This document shows, piece after piece, positions 1 to 11,756 of a stretch of DNA of 64,000 nt. The DNA is taken from assembly GCA_033063855.1 (NCBI GenBank), contig CP093831.1, positions 11,284,001 to 11,348,000 on the forward strand. The letters are read 5' to 3'. Within the stretch, counting starts at the first letter, position 1, and every line of letters begins with the position of its first letter. Source of the DNA: Smittia aterrima. Its lineage: Eukaryota; Arthropoda; Insecta; Diptera; Chironomidae. The notes under the pieces are model-generated. The model saw only the letters and a program-made list of their open reading frames with translations, ran no database searches and was not told where the DNA came from. The position numbers and the translations under genes are program-made.

Positions 1-899
1 AGACGAAATTAAAACTCGACCTCTTTATAGTTGCATCAGATCAGATTCATTATTGTGTTTGATTTAACGTTACCAAATTGTAATAGCGCAGAGAGATTCC
101 AGAGTTAACAGTAAGAAACTGCCTTTCTAGTGAAGGAGCTCTGTGTAAGTAATCATGCTTTGTTGTCATGCATAAACTTCAAGATAATCTCTATCAAAGA
201 GCGGAAATAATGCTACACGACATACCGCGGAGCAGTGTTGACTTCAGAAAATTCCCTAACTCATCACGCATCTGCCTCAGACATTGTTTGCAACAGTTAG
301 AATTGCATGTTAAAGTTTCAAATCGTGTAGGCTTACGTGACAACCTTAAGTCAACTATTCACACATTCGGAAGGTAACAGAGCAAAACATAAAGATGCTT
401 GCAAAAAAATGAGAAATGTAATATTATTAAATATCTTTGAGTGTATAAAAGCTTTTATGATATGAAAGCTTTTTGTGCGAAAGCTTTAATTTTTTTTACT
501 TAACTTTAATTTTAGAAATTTATTTGTTAGAAAAATATTTTTTTGTGTCATTGCTAAACTTTTAAAAAGCTTTTTGTTGCAGCTTTCCATTGCATTTTTA
601 TTCAAGCTTTTCTTCTCTACGTTTATTCGCGAGTCTTCATTCGAAGCGAGAGGTTGATTTTAATTTCACTTTTCATCACTTAAAGTTTCACTTTTCACGT
701 TAACTTTGTTAATTAAAAGATTCTTATCTCACAAAAGATTTGAAAGTTTAGTGAAAATCCTGGATTAGTGATCAAAGTTGAATTTAATAAATTCAAAAGC
801 AAAAGTTTGAAAAATCATTTTGTGCAATGTATTATGAAAACGAAAGTTGATGTGCCACTTGTAATTACATTACGTGAAGTTTAAAGAAAATCTTCTTCG
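1..899. other. Upstream non-coding region
   Basis: AT-rich sequence before the first recognisable gene. It probably holds the promoter and 5' UTR of the gene starting at 900. A 69-codon open frame at 168-377 has no domain or splice context and is not called. I see no RNA gene or repeat. Confidence 0.5.
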
Positions 900-2434
900 A
901 TGGCCGAAAAAATGTGTAATACGATTAATCAAAATATTGAACCACATGCGGAAAGAAAACTGCTGAATAATTATTCAAAGCAAATCGGAACGCTTCTCAA
1001 CACTTTACAATCATCAGACAGAAATGACCTAACAAGCGCTAAGATCAACCGATACTTGTAAGTTATCATGGAATCCAACAAAAAGTTCGATTGATTTGCT
1101 AATTAAAAAAGTTCATCATCATCCTCACCGCAATTAAATTTAACAAACAAAACCAAATCTATGTTGATGAATTTATGAAAGTGGAAGTTTCAAAACCACT
1201 CAAAGTAATTTAGTTTATGACAATGAGCTTAATTGTGAGTTTTCTGTGTTTTGCTGTTGAATTGCCACTTCCGAAATTGAATTTATATTTCGATCTATTT
1301 CACTTAAAATCCAAATTATTTTTCAGCGATTCAATCTCTGGAACTAAGAATTCAAATATTTTGGATCCGGGAAAGAAAGAAATTGAACGACCACCAATTC
1401 CGACGCCAGTTTCAAACTTGATTTGCACTATCGACGATACATTGAGCGACGTTGACTTAGAAAACTTTGATCCAAACAAAGTTGAATCAAATGAAAGTCG
1501 TTTGAGTATCAAAAGCTACAATGCCGAGAAAACTGAAACAGTTTCGCTTTCAAACTTCCATAATGTGAGCGATGCTCTCCTTTACTTCAGCAATCGACTA
1601 GAATCTTACTTGAAATCCAATTCTGATGAGAAAAGCAATTCCGATGATGGCACTTTCATTAACAGAAATTGCTTGAAAGAAAACATTTCAGACTTGAAGC
1701 GGGAACTGGAAAGATATGTCGACATTATCAACGAGAAAAAAGAAAACGAGTTGAGAAAGTTTTCAGAGAATATGATGAAACAGTCAAACAGATTGCAGAT
1801 TCAGAATGCATTTTCTCGAAAGGAGAAACTAACATCAAACATCTACGAGACCCTCAAGTCGAGCCATTTCAAATACGCCATAGCAGACAACGATTCGCTT
1901 CCACACTCGTTTCGATACACTCGCGAACGAAATCTTACTCAAGGTTGTCTCGGTGATAGCAGTTACTATTCAGATTACAGTTCCATCGAATGTTACACAA
2001 TGCTGATCAACGAAGAGAGACCCGACAAGCTACTCAACGACGCTCCAATTCCAAGATATTATGGTCGCGAAAGGATATCAATGATATTTCGTGATCCTAA
2101 TACCGTCATGAAGCAGTGGCAACAGTCACAGGCAAATAAGTCTATGCGATCAATGTGGTCGAAACGTTATAGTTTGTGGCCACGCGAAACTGAATCGTTC
2201 TGGGGCTTCACGCTGGATTCTCGAAGAAATGAAATTCTTGAATTAAAGCTTCACGAAGAAAGAAGATTGCGGTGAGTTCTTCTTTAACTTCTAATCAACT
2301 CTTCAACTTATTCTCAAACTTGCAGATTGATTTTCCGATTGTTCTTTGTCTTCTTGAGTGTTGTAACATTCGTCTTTATCGTTTTCCTTGTTGAATCCTT
2401 ATTTTCGCTGAAGAAGCGAGAGACACTCAATTAA
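900..2434 (+). CDS. Uncharacterised C-terminally membrane-anchored protein
   Basis: Three exons, 900-1057, 1327-2271 and 2326-2434, joined by GT-AG introns with matching phase, give 403 aa. The first ATG (900) begins MAEKMCN. The protein is hydrophilic and Ser/Lys/Glu-rich, with a likely helical or coiled stretch in the middle of exon 2. It ends in one strongly hydrophobic segment of about 22 residues, encoded by exon 3, followed by a short basic tail (KKRETLN). There is no signal peptide, so the C-terminal anchor with a cytosolic body suggests a tail-anchored protein of the ER, nuclear envelope or mitochondria. I do not recognise the family. It converges on the PIH1 gene. Splicing and the anchor are well supported; function is unknown. 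Confidence 0.75.
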
Positions 2435-3027
2435 TATATCTTTGTTTATTGTTATAAAATATTTCTACTGTTCTATCATTGTAAAAAAGTTAAATTAAAT
2501 ATTTCGAACATAAATTAAAGTCATTTTCCTCTTAGCTATAGTTAGTTAATGTTTTGTTGTTGTGAAAGATCATTCTACTCGGGAGAAAATACTGTTTGTT
2601 GCTTAAACCTTCATGTGATGGAAAATGTTTTGATCTATAAATAATTTATGGATATAAACTTAGTGGCAGTTTCACTATTGATGGAATCTCTCGAATGTAA
2701 GACTGAGAAGAGAACACAACACAAAAAGAAAACAGAACAAATCCTAAATTTAAACATCAAATGTTTAGTTAAAAGTGTTTTCACCTAATTTCTACTTTTG
2801 TACAAATTTCTCGTAAAAGTTCTCAGTTTTGATTGGAATAAACTTTAGTTTAAGTAAATGCATCGACGCTTCGGCTCAAATGAACCCAAGGACTAAGCCC
2901 AAGTCAATGAGAAACCCAAAGCGAACGGTATGAAAATTATCTGTTTGCTTATCAAAGTACGGACAAGAAACTAAGTAGATTTTTAAGCAGAGAAGTCTTA
3001 GTTTTTCAGGAGATTCAAATGAAACTC
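2435..3027. other. Convergent 3' intergenic region
   Basis: AT-rich sequence between two convergent genes. It must contain both 3' UTRs. No coding or repeat structure was seen. Confidence 0.5.
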
Positions 3028-4224
3028 TCAATGATCTGCGTTGCTATCACTTTTCTGATTATTTTTCGAGTTATTGTTCGTATGAGTGGGGGAGCTGCTC
3101 GATTTGTTTCTTCTGAAAAAGTTCAAGCTCTTTTTATTTTTACCTTTCGGCTCTAACTCTTCCTGTTGCTTTTCCTTTTCTTTTTCCTTATCCTTGTCTT
3201 TGGATTCTCTATCTTTACTTGAGCTCAAAAACTTTGGAAAGAAAGTATGTTGCGACTCTTTGTTCTTTTGATTTTGAATTTTCACAATCTTCTCGTTGTC
3301 TTGTTCATGATTTTTTGTTTCCATCTTCTTGTTATCAAGAAGTGAGAGCTGATCAATTTCGATGTCTTGAGAGTCTGATTCGTCAAAGCTTCTTACGAAA
3401 TTTTCAGCTTTTTCATCATCATTTTCTTTTTCCTTGTAACTTTGCGTGTCTGAAAAGGACTGAGCATTGTCATTCGCGTTGAATGTCTCACTCTGAATAG
3501 AATCATTTCGTAAAACTGATTTCCCGTTTGAGTCTAGCGCTGAGTCCGGTCCAAACTCCGTGTAAACGACGATATCGGAAACTCCAGCTTTCTCTTTATC
3601 TCGGAAGCTTTGAACTGCTGACCAAACATCCTTAAGCTCCCCAGCCAAATCTCTATCTTTGAGAATCTCCGGCTTCCTAAAAGATTTAGTTAGACCCTTG
3701 TTACGAGTTTATGAACAAATTAACTTACTTTGACAAGATTATCCCAGGGTTCATCGCCTCAACAAACTCGCACATTAATTCTACTAAATTCATTTGTTCC
3801 GCTGATTCAACACAACTTCGTCCTCTCCCAAAGTTTTTTAACACTTCAGGCGAGGCCATAACAGCAAATATTAGCTGCGGTGACGGCGAATGCGGCTGCA
3901 GATAAGCTGAACTTTTAATTGAGCTGAATGACCGAATTTGCATCCCGAAGTAAAGAGGAATCTGTTAAAGATAAATGGGTTTTGAATATGTAAAAGGGAT
4001 ATTGATGATTTTTCACTTACGGGATCAAACTCTGATAACTGGTTAGCAATTCGAGAGTACGACAAAACGTTGATGAAAACTTCTTGACCGTCTATTGTTT
4101 TTTCACGAATACAAAATTTTGGTTGAGGCGGATTCTTGAAGTTGCACTTTGCAGAACGATGTCTTTTGTTCATTATGTTAGCTAGCGTTTGATCATCAAT
4201 ACTCATTAATTCATGATTAGACAT
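3028..4224 (-). CDS. PIH1-domain protein (R2TP / dynein-assembly factor type)
   Basis: Three exons on the minus strand, 4224-4021, 3961-3729 and 3676-3028, encode 361 aa. The first about 160 residues resemble a PIH1 domain: a 'KFCIREK...EVFINV' strand pair near residues 36-52, and a segment with 'LIFAVMASPEVLKNF' followed by a Leu-rich helix and a 'KPEILKDRD' strand. PIH1 proteins bridge HSP90/R2TP chaperones to clients and, in some members, assemble axonemal dyneins. The C-terminal half is acidic and then Lys/Glu/Ser-rich low-complexity sequence, with no CS domain that I can see. It diverges from the RabGAP gene (493 bases between start codons). The family is moderately certain; the subfamily (PIH1D1, PIH1D2 or kintoun type) is not resolved. 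Confidence 0.65.
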
Positions 4225-4717
4225 TATTCGCAGTTTTTTTTATAAAAAAAAAATTGAAATATTTGGATTTGAAGATGAGATTAAATTTGAACTTCGCGAT
4301 AACTTCTGACTACAAGAAACTAAGAAGTGAAGTAGTAACAAATGTTGTGTTCGGCATAACTTAAAAAGAACTTTGTTATTTATCAATCAAGAGAAAAGAA
4401 TAATTTCACAAAGGCTGAACAAGAGCTTTTGCGTCTTTTTTCCAAACTGATGCAAAACAATCTGAGGCAAATTTTTGTTCAAGTTTTGTTTCAAAAAGTA
4501 AATTTGAATAATCAAAGAATTGACAACAATTTCGAGATATCAACGTAATCAAGTTACTCGGAACTATCAACAACATTATCAATTCGAATGAAGTTTGTGA
4601 GTTTCAACCGCGCTTGGGAGTTTTCTTTGTTATGACAAGACGATAATTTTTTTTCAGCAATTTGACGAATTGTCGTCGTGAACTTCTTCAAACGCGAATC
4701 AATCAAAGTTAATTGAT
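4225..4717. promoter_or_regulatory. Divergent promoter region, PIH1 gene / RabGAP1
   Basis: 493 bases separate the start codons of two divergently transcribed genes, so the region must carry both 5' UTRs and promoters. I see no clear TATA box at standard spacing. Confidence 0.4.
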
Positions 4718-7700
4718 ATGGATCAAACTCCTGATAATTTCCCGGAAATTGAAAAGGTTTACGATGATCCCTTACGCAAATCGTCGGAGAGTTCATCATC
4801 AAGTGAAAACTTTGTTGTTGTCGAGCCGTGCAAGACCTCTCCTGTACTTGCTTATGGCGTAATCAAAAATGAGCTTGAAGATGCAATAGCCTCTCCTACA
4901 GGAAACACAAGCAATTCCATGAACGTTGTTGGCAAATCTATATTTTACGATTGTGTCAATGATCCCAGTCCAAACAACGAGAGCTCGAGCTTTCAAAAGT
5001 CTGATACCGAAGACGATACGGCAACCTACGAAATCGATCAGGAATACAAGAACGATGGAAATTTTACGATTTTCTCAAACGTCGTTTATTTGGGTTCGGC
5101 TAATATTAATTTGCCCAAAAACGAAGAAGAGATATTGCGTTGTATCAGCGAAGTCAACGCCGGGTCAGAAACTGTTGGAGTCAAAGTAAAGATTTCTATT
5201 CCAAACTGCTGTGATGGTCAAATTGTGTAAGATGACTGATACTAAATTGAATTTAAAAGCTTAAAGTTTCTTCATTTCGTAGACTTTACGATGAAGACGA
5301 TGACATGGTCTACTCAAGCTTCGACATTCAACTAATTCTCTTCTATGCTCGTTCTAAAACTGACCCATGCTTTGCATTCAGCTGGTCACACGGAGAGTCT
5401 CAAGATGTAGTATATCAATGCCATATTTTTCGATGCAACATTCCCGAAGCAGTTCAACATGTGAGTTCGTGTTTTTCAAAGGCCTTTCAGCGCATCCCGA
5501 ATAGCATGACTTGTAGCTTAGGTTCGGAGAACTTAGCTATGCCTTCAATTACTTTCGATGTTAGTGGAAACCCTTTGTCACATGCCATGTACGAGTTCTT
5601 TGTGTCACTCGAAATTCGCGAGAAGGTTTCCAAAAGCAACTATACAAACGTTGTCCGAGAAAAATCTTGCTTCAAGTTGCGTCAGAACTGTGATAAGGAA
5701 ATTTGTATCACCGTCAAACCAGCTCCATCGGAAAATCTTCCTCCATTGTTCATAGAACGATGCTTTGGTGTTCTCTTATCGATTGGAAAGATTAAGAAAC
5801 AAGCAGACATGCAATTGCTTGAACTTAGTGCTCCAGGAGGGTACTTGAAAGGATCCCCTGACTTCCAAATCATTGCGAAATGGGATGTTAACGATAAAGC
5901 CTTTGAACCTCTCAACGAATCTCAGAAATGCCATCTCATTACTCTCGCGGTCGATCTGGTTATTAAAGGCATTCAAGAGCCAGTAAGATTCGTCATGGAC
6001 GCGCAAATGAAGATTGAAAACTCCGATAGTCAATCTTCAAGATTCAGCAACAGTTTCTTGTTCCAAGCTGGCAGTAAGCGACCATTGATGAAGAAATTCT
6101 ACATTCAACTTAAAGAGAATGGCGACAACACTTGGATTTTATCATCTGTCGATCCTTCTGACGAAATTTTAGATCCAGTTCAATCAACTTCATTTAACCA
6201 AAAGTTCAAGAACTTTTCAAAAATGGTACGATCGACGAGTTCGGTATCATTCGATTTTGACGACGTTAGCTTGACAGACGATCAATCAAATTCTGTCGAC
6301 GAAGACGAGCCACTTGCAAGTGGGACTGGTGAAGTAAGCAAGGACTGTTCACAAGACAGATTAGATTCATGGGTTCCAGTAATTACCGAATGGCAATCTG
6401 TCGGTAAGAGACCAAAACAACTGGCTATTCTAATTCGAAGGTGAGTTATTCAAAACATTTGTGTCCTCAATACAAAATCATTTATTTTTGTAGCGGTGGA
6501 ATTCCAGAAGCTCTCCGTTGCCAGCTGTGGCAAAAGCTGTCCTATACAGACAATCGTCCAGATCTGACTGATAAATATCGACTATTGATAACCAAAGAGA
6601 CAAAATGCGAGGACATCATCTTGAGAGACGTCAACCGCACATTCCCAGCACACGACTTCTTTAAAGATGATGGAAATGGCCAAGAATCTCTCTACAAAGT
6701 TTCAAAAGCATATTCGGTTTACGATCAGGAAGTTGGATATTGTCAAGGGTTATCCTTCATTGCTGCAAGCTTGTTGCTTCATATGCCTGAAGAAGAAGCA
6801 TTCTCTGTTCTTGTTGCAATTATGTATGACTACGGTTTGAGAGATTTGTATAAGGCAAATTTCGAGAATCTATCGTTACGACTCTTTCAACTCACTTGCA
6901 TGCTCAGAGTAAGTTTTAAATGATTTTAATGAATTGCGCTATAAAAATCGTAATTTATTTTTTAGGATCAATTACCTGACCTTTACGAGCATTTCTTGAA
7001 TCAGAAGCTGGAGCTTCACATGTTTGCATCGCAATGGTAAGTTTGATTATAATAGAAATTAAATGATTTTTAATCAATCCTCGTTCAAGGTTTCTGACTC
7101 TCTTTACGGCTCGTTTTCCATTGCCTTTCGTCTTTCAATGCATCGACCTCTTTCTACTTGACGGCATCAACGTTTTATTCCAAGTTGCATTCGCATTGCT
7201 TTCAGTCTGCAAAAAGGATCTTCTTGCTAAAGATTTCGAATCGATATTGAAATACATTAGAGTTTCACTTCCTAAGAAGTTCCGAGCGGAAGCACAAGTC
7301 TCAAAGCTAATCCGATTAGCGAGCGAATGCAAAATGAAGAAACTTAAAAAGTATGAAGACGAATTCATGATTCAAAAGGAAGAAAATGAAAAGTTTGAAC
7401 GAATGCTTGCGCAATATCAAATGAAATATAACGAAGATCGGAAAACCATGCAAAACGAAATCGCTGAGTTACAAAAACGCATCAAAAAGTTTGAAATTGG
7501 AGAGAAGAAGTACGAAAACATTATTCACGATTACAAACAAATCATTCAACGACAAGAGCAACAGTTGGAAATTTTACAGAATTCATCATCTAATGTAAGC
7601 TTACATTTTCAAATAGACTTTAATAATAATTTATTTAATTCTTTTAGGATCATGACAAGACTCATCCAAGCGAAAAGGATCAAAAAATCTCTTCGAATCG

Positions 7701-7989
7701 CTCTCTTGACTTTGCCGAACGAATACGGGAGCTTGAAATGGAATTGGCACAATCAAAGGTTGCACAAGTCGAGAGTGAATGTCAAAACCAAAATTTACAA
7801 CATCAGCTTAACTCATTGACCGCAAAACTTAACAACTCAACCCCCAACAATACCACTGCAAACTCATGGAAGACAAAATGGGATACTGTTGTAAACAATA
7901 TTCCAAGTGTCGCGCAAACAATTCCTTCTTTTCAATCACACATTTCTGATATCGCAAGTCAACTAAATAGCTTCGATGAACCCAAGTAA
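4718..7989 (+). CDS. GAPcenA: Rab GTPase-activating protein 1 (PTB + TBC domain)
   Basis: Six exons (4718-5226, 5283-6440, 6494-6908, 6966-7036, 7090-7594, 7648-7989) join in frame to 999 aa, close to human RABGAP1 (about 1070). An acidic N terminus is followed by a PTB domain (about residues 105-245, 'NVVYLGSANINL'), a kinesin-like DUF3694 region, and a TBC/RabGAP domain (about 555-770). The TBC domain keeps the Arg-finger motif IxxDxxR ('ILRDVNRTFP') and the Gln-finger motif YxQ ('VGYCQGLSF'), so it should be active. A long coiled coil and a polar tail follow. In the family the protein accelerates GTP hydrolysis by Rabs (Rab6/Rab11 class) at centrosome, Golgi and recycling endosomes. The start follows a short AT-rich leader. 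Confidence 0.95.
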
Positions 7990-8387
7990 TTCTCTCATGC
8001 TTAAAATCGCTCTCGCTATGATATTTTTATTGGAAATAAATATTTATAACGTACAAGTAGAATTCGAATTCGCATCATTTCTTTGCTTCTCTTTAAGAAA
8101 TTAAAAATCAGAATCCATGAGTTTTTGATTTCACTTTATTTCGTAAATTTCAAGTGAACCTATTACAATCCAAACCTTTAAAATATGTTTATGCATTATT
8201 AAAGTGCTGGTGAAGGCTTTTGAATTGATGAAGTAGTGAATTTTACATCGTGGACAAACAAAAACAGTGAAAAAATTTACTAGAAAGAGTGCGTAGATTC
8301 ATTGAGAAGGCACAAAGAAAAATATTTGAAGAAGAACAGATTTGGACACCAATAAGAAGATCCGAGCATTCCTCGAGTGAAAAAGAA
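7990..8387. other. Intergenic region, RabGAP1 3' / S6k 5'
   Basis: About 400 AT-rich bases between two genes on the same strand. An AATAAA-type signal lies shortly after the RabGAP1 stop (near 8034). The rest is presumed S6k promoter and leader. Confidence 0.45.
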
Positions 8388-10896
8388 ATGGCAGACGTAT
8401 TTGATTTCGAACTTCACGAAGCGGACAAGTTCCGTCCCGACGATGAAGATAGCGATGATGTAAGAAAAACCTTATTACCTTCAAATAAATGCTCTTCTCG
8501 CTCTATCTCTTTCCGCCTTTACTTTGATCAAATTTTGACCAAGAAATTAAATCACTTCATGACTGAGAAAGCTGAAAAATCATTTTCTACGACGTGATTG
8601 ATATTCAATCTCGAAAAGCGTGGTCTGATGCATAGATGATTCACTGAATAATCTTCTTGCTATTCGATTCAGTCCTTCAAGCAATGAATGGTTATAAATA
8701 GACATTGAGTTTGTTATTAAAACAAGGATAAGAACTCGCAACCTTCTAAGACATAAAACGAATTATCAATTGCGCGACAACATAACTTATCGCTCGCAAG
8801 ACAAACACATGGGAACTTCTAAATGTTGGTGCTGATTCTCATTTAGCGTCGATTATTTAGAGCATGATGATAATAGAAACATGTTAATCACTTATCAAAA
8901 TAGTTTTCAATTGACGATAAAATTGACGTCACTAATATATAAACTCTCTTTTTATATGAAGATGGACCTTGAAGCAGAAATTAACAAAGGAAAAATGGAG
9001 TAAGTGTCGATCTCATTTTTATTGCTTGAGTTATTTTTAAAGCAAACTTTGAATTTTAGAATGGAAGATACTGTGGAACTGCAATTGAACGAAGAAATGG
9101 TAAACCTTGGCGTTAAGCTAGGTCCACCTGATTTTGAGCTAAAGAAAGTACTCGGCAAAGGAGGATACGGAAAAGTGTTCCAGGTAAATTCTTGACCCAA
9201 CAAAGTAATTCCTTTATGCAAATTGTTTCTTGTTTACTGAAGGTGAGGAAAATATCGGGCAAGGACGCAGGTAGTTACTTTGCAATGAAGGTTCTCAAGA
9301 AAGCCTCTATCGTGCGCAACCAGAAAGACACGGCACATACACGTGCAGAGCGAAATATCTTAGAAGCGGTCAAGGTAAGTTAGAGCTAAACACTTCCTCT
9401 CACATAAATTTTAATCGTTTCTATCGTTATTTTAGCATCCATTTATCGTAGAATTAGTCTATGCATTTCAAACTGGGGGAAAGCTATATTTGATATTAGA
9501 ATACTTGAGCGGAGGAGAATTGTTTATGCATTTAGAACGCGAAGGAATATTCCTCGAAGACACAACATGGTTCGATAACATTCTCATGAATTTAAATGAA
9601 GTCACTAACGATTAACTTCTTTTAGTTTTTACCTAAACGAAATAGTTCTCGCTTTGGAACATCTTCACTCATTGGGAATAATCTACAGGTAGTTGAAAAC
9701 AACAATGGTACAATGAAAAAGACAATAATCAAACCTTCGTTCTTTTTGCAGAGATTTAAAACCAGAAAATGTTTTGCTGGACGCTCAGGGACACGTTAAA
9801 CTGTAAATTTCTATAACTGATTTAAAAGACCACTTGTAACTGTAATTTTTTCTGCAGAACTGATTTTGGATTATGCAAGGAGCATATTCACGAAGGAATA
9901 ACAGCTTGGACGTTTTGTGGAACAATTGAATACATGTAAGTTTATTTTATTAATTGCTCTTTGACCTAGATAAATTTACGCAAATTGATTTCCAGGGCAC
10001 CAGAAATCTTAACTCGTTCCGGTCATGGGAAAGCTGTCGATTGGTGGAGCTTGGGAGCACTGATGTATGATATGTTAACAGGAAATCCACCATTCAGCGC
10101 AGAGAATCGAAAGAAGACAATTGAAACTATCTTAAAGGGGAAACTTAATCTTCCTGCTTATCTGACCCCTGACGCTCGCGATTTGATTCGCAGACTGATG
10201 AAGCGACAAGTAGCACAGCGTCTTGGCAGCGGTCCCGGCGATGGATTGGAAGTACGTTCCCATCCATTCTTCAAAAATGTCAACTGGAAAGATGTGTTTG
10301 AAAGACGTCTTGAACCACCAATTAAGCCGGTTTTGGTAAGAATCTCAAGAAGTTGCTTAACTCGTTCTTCTTATAATCTTTGAATATTCATACAGAGAAG
10401 TGAAGATGACGTTTCACAATTCGATACAAAGTTCACCAAACAGATTCCAGTAGACTCACCGGAAGAATCGATGTTAAGTGAAAGTGCCAACATGATATTC
10501 CAGGTATGAATGATTTTTTATTGTTACGAAACTTTCGCTGACTTAAAAAAATTTCTTTGCTTTTAGGGCTTCACTTATGTCGCGCCCAGTGTTTTAGAAG
10601 AAATGAGTCAAGTACGTTTAGTCACAGCTCGCAGTCCAAGACGATATCCTCGTAGCCGCGGTGGTGACGATCATATGTTAAGAGTTTTTCCAGGCGCATC
10701 CTCCACAGATATCGCGGGAATATCAAATCAGCCTCAGCAATTCTATGGAAACACCTCACATCTCCAGAACCATAATCTACATAATCAGCGCCTTGCTGGC
10801 TTTCGTCAGTCTCCGCATTTATTAGGTTTTGCCAACACACCGCCCGCCATGGTGATGGATGAAAACATGATGGACGTCCAAAATCCCGCACAGTAA
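8388..10896 (+). CDS. S6k: Ribosomal protein S6 kinase (p70 S6K)
   Basis: Eleven exons (8388-8459, 8962-8999, 9060-9183, 9243-9374, 9436-9569, 9626-9688, 9752-9802, 9858-9935, 9996-10335, 10396-10503, 10567-10896) give 489 aa, matching the length of Drosophila S6k (about 490). This AGC kinase acts downstream of TORC1 and PDK1 and phosphorylates ribosomal protein S6 to promote growth. Visible are the Gly loop (GKGGYGKV), the VLKK lysine, RDLKPEN, DFG (about 207-209), T-loop Thr223 (TFCGT), turn-motif Ser365 (PVDSP) and hydrophobic-motif Thr383 (FQGFTYV). The tail holds ARSPRR. The four residues before T-loop Thr223 (ITAW) differ from the usual TVTH. The exon 5 donor (GTTCGA) is weak but forced by homology. 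It converges on Bre1. Confidence 0.97.
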
Positions 10897-11756
10897 CGCT
10901 TTTCCTCATCCGTCACCAAATTTTTGTATAAATCTGCAGCAACAGTGCTTCGTAACAGATGTGTCGCTTGACAAAAAGCAACACACTACTTACCCGAAAA
11001 ATGCCATACAATTCAATTCATATTCATTATGAGTTTCATTGTTAAATCTTACATGCAACGAGATGAAAAAGTGTTTATCTAATTGAAGAATGGAACATAC
11101 GATCGAGAAAACTACTGTAGATAGAATAAGAAAAATTGAGTTGCAACATCAATTTCTTCAACAACACCAAAAGTTTTTTTTAAAGAATTCCTTTTCACGT
11201 CATGTTTTCATATCAGAAGATAAATGAATTTATTTTACTAAAAGTGTTTACTGCATCAAGACTCGGTACAGAATTTTAATTTGTGTACGTTCCAACAATC
11301 TTTCAACAAGTGAAGCATATGCAGCCAAAGCTCTGTCGTTTCTATCGATTTGAATTGTTTTAGAAAGTTATTACCAGACTCGCGAAATCAATTGCTGGCT
11401 TATTTACATATTTCGTGTTGACGCCACTTTTGCCGCAATTTTCTTTTTATTTAGATACATTACGTTAAAGGTGGAAATAACATAGTTTTAAGTCAAATCA
11501 CATTTTTAGTTTCAAATCATTAGAAGAAGACACACGGAAATGATACATAAAGTATAGGAAAATGAAATCTTTTTATATTTACATAAAGCCTTATGAGTTG
11601 AGCTCGCGTCTCAAAGAAATGGAAAAATGCTGAAATTGTCAAATAAAAGATAAATTGCCAAAAAAAAAAGAGTAATCAGTGGAGTGTTTATTTTAAGTTT
11701 ATTTGACTTTACGAAGATATTTATATTTCTAGATCAGATGGAACATTTGAAGTGAA
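10897..11756. other. Convergent 3' region, S6k / Bre1
   Basis: 860 bases between two convergent stop codons, AT-rich, presumed to hold both 3' UTRs. No coding frame, RNA gene or clear repeat was recognised. Confidence 0.5.

Noticed and set aside
168..377. 69-codon plus-strand open frame
   Set aside because: No domain, signal peptide or splice context; composition resembles chance reading.
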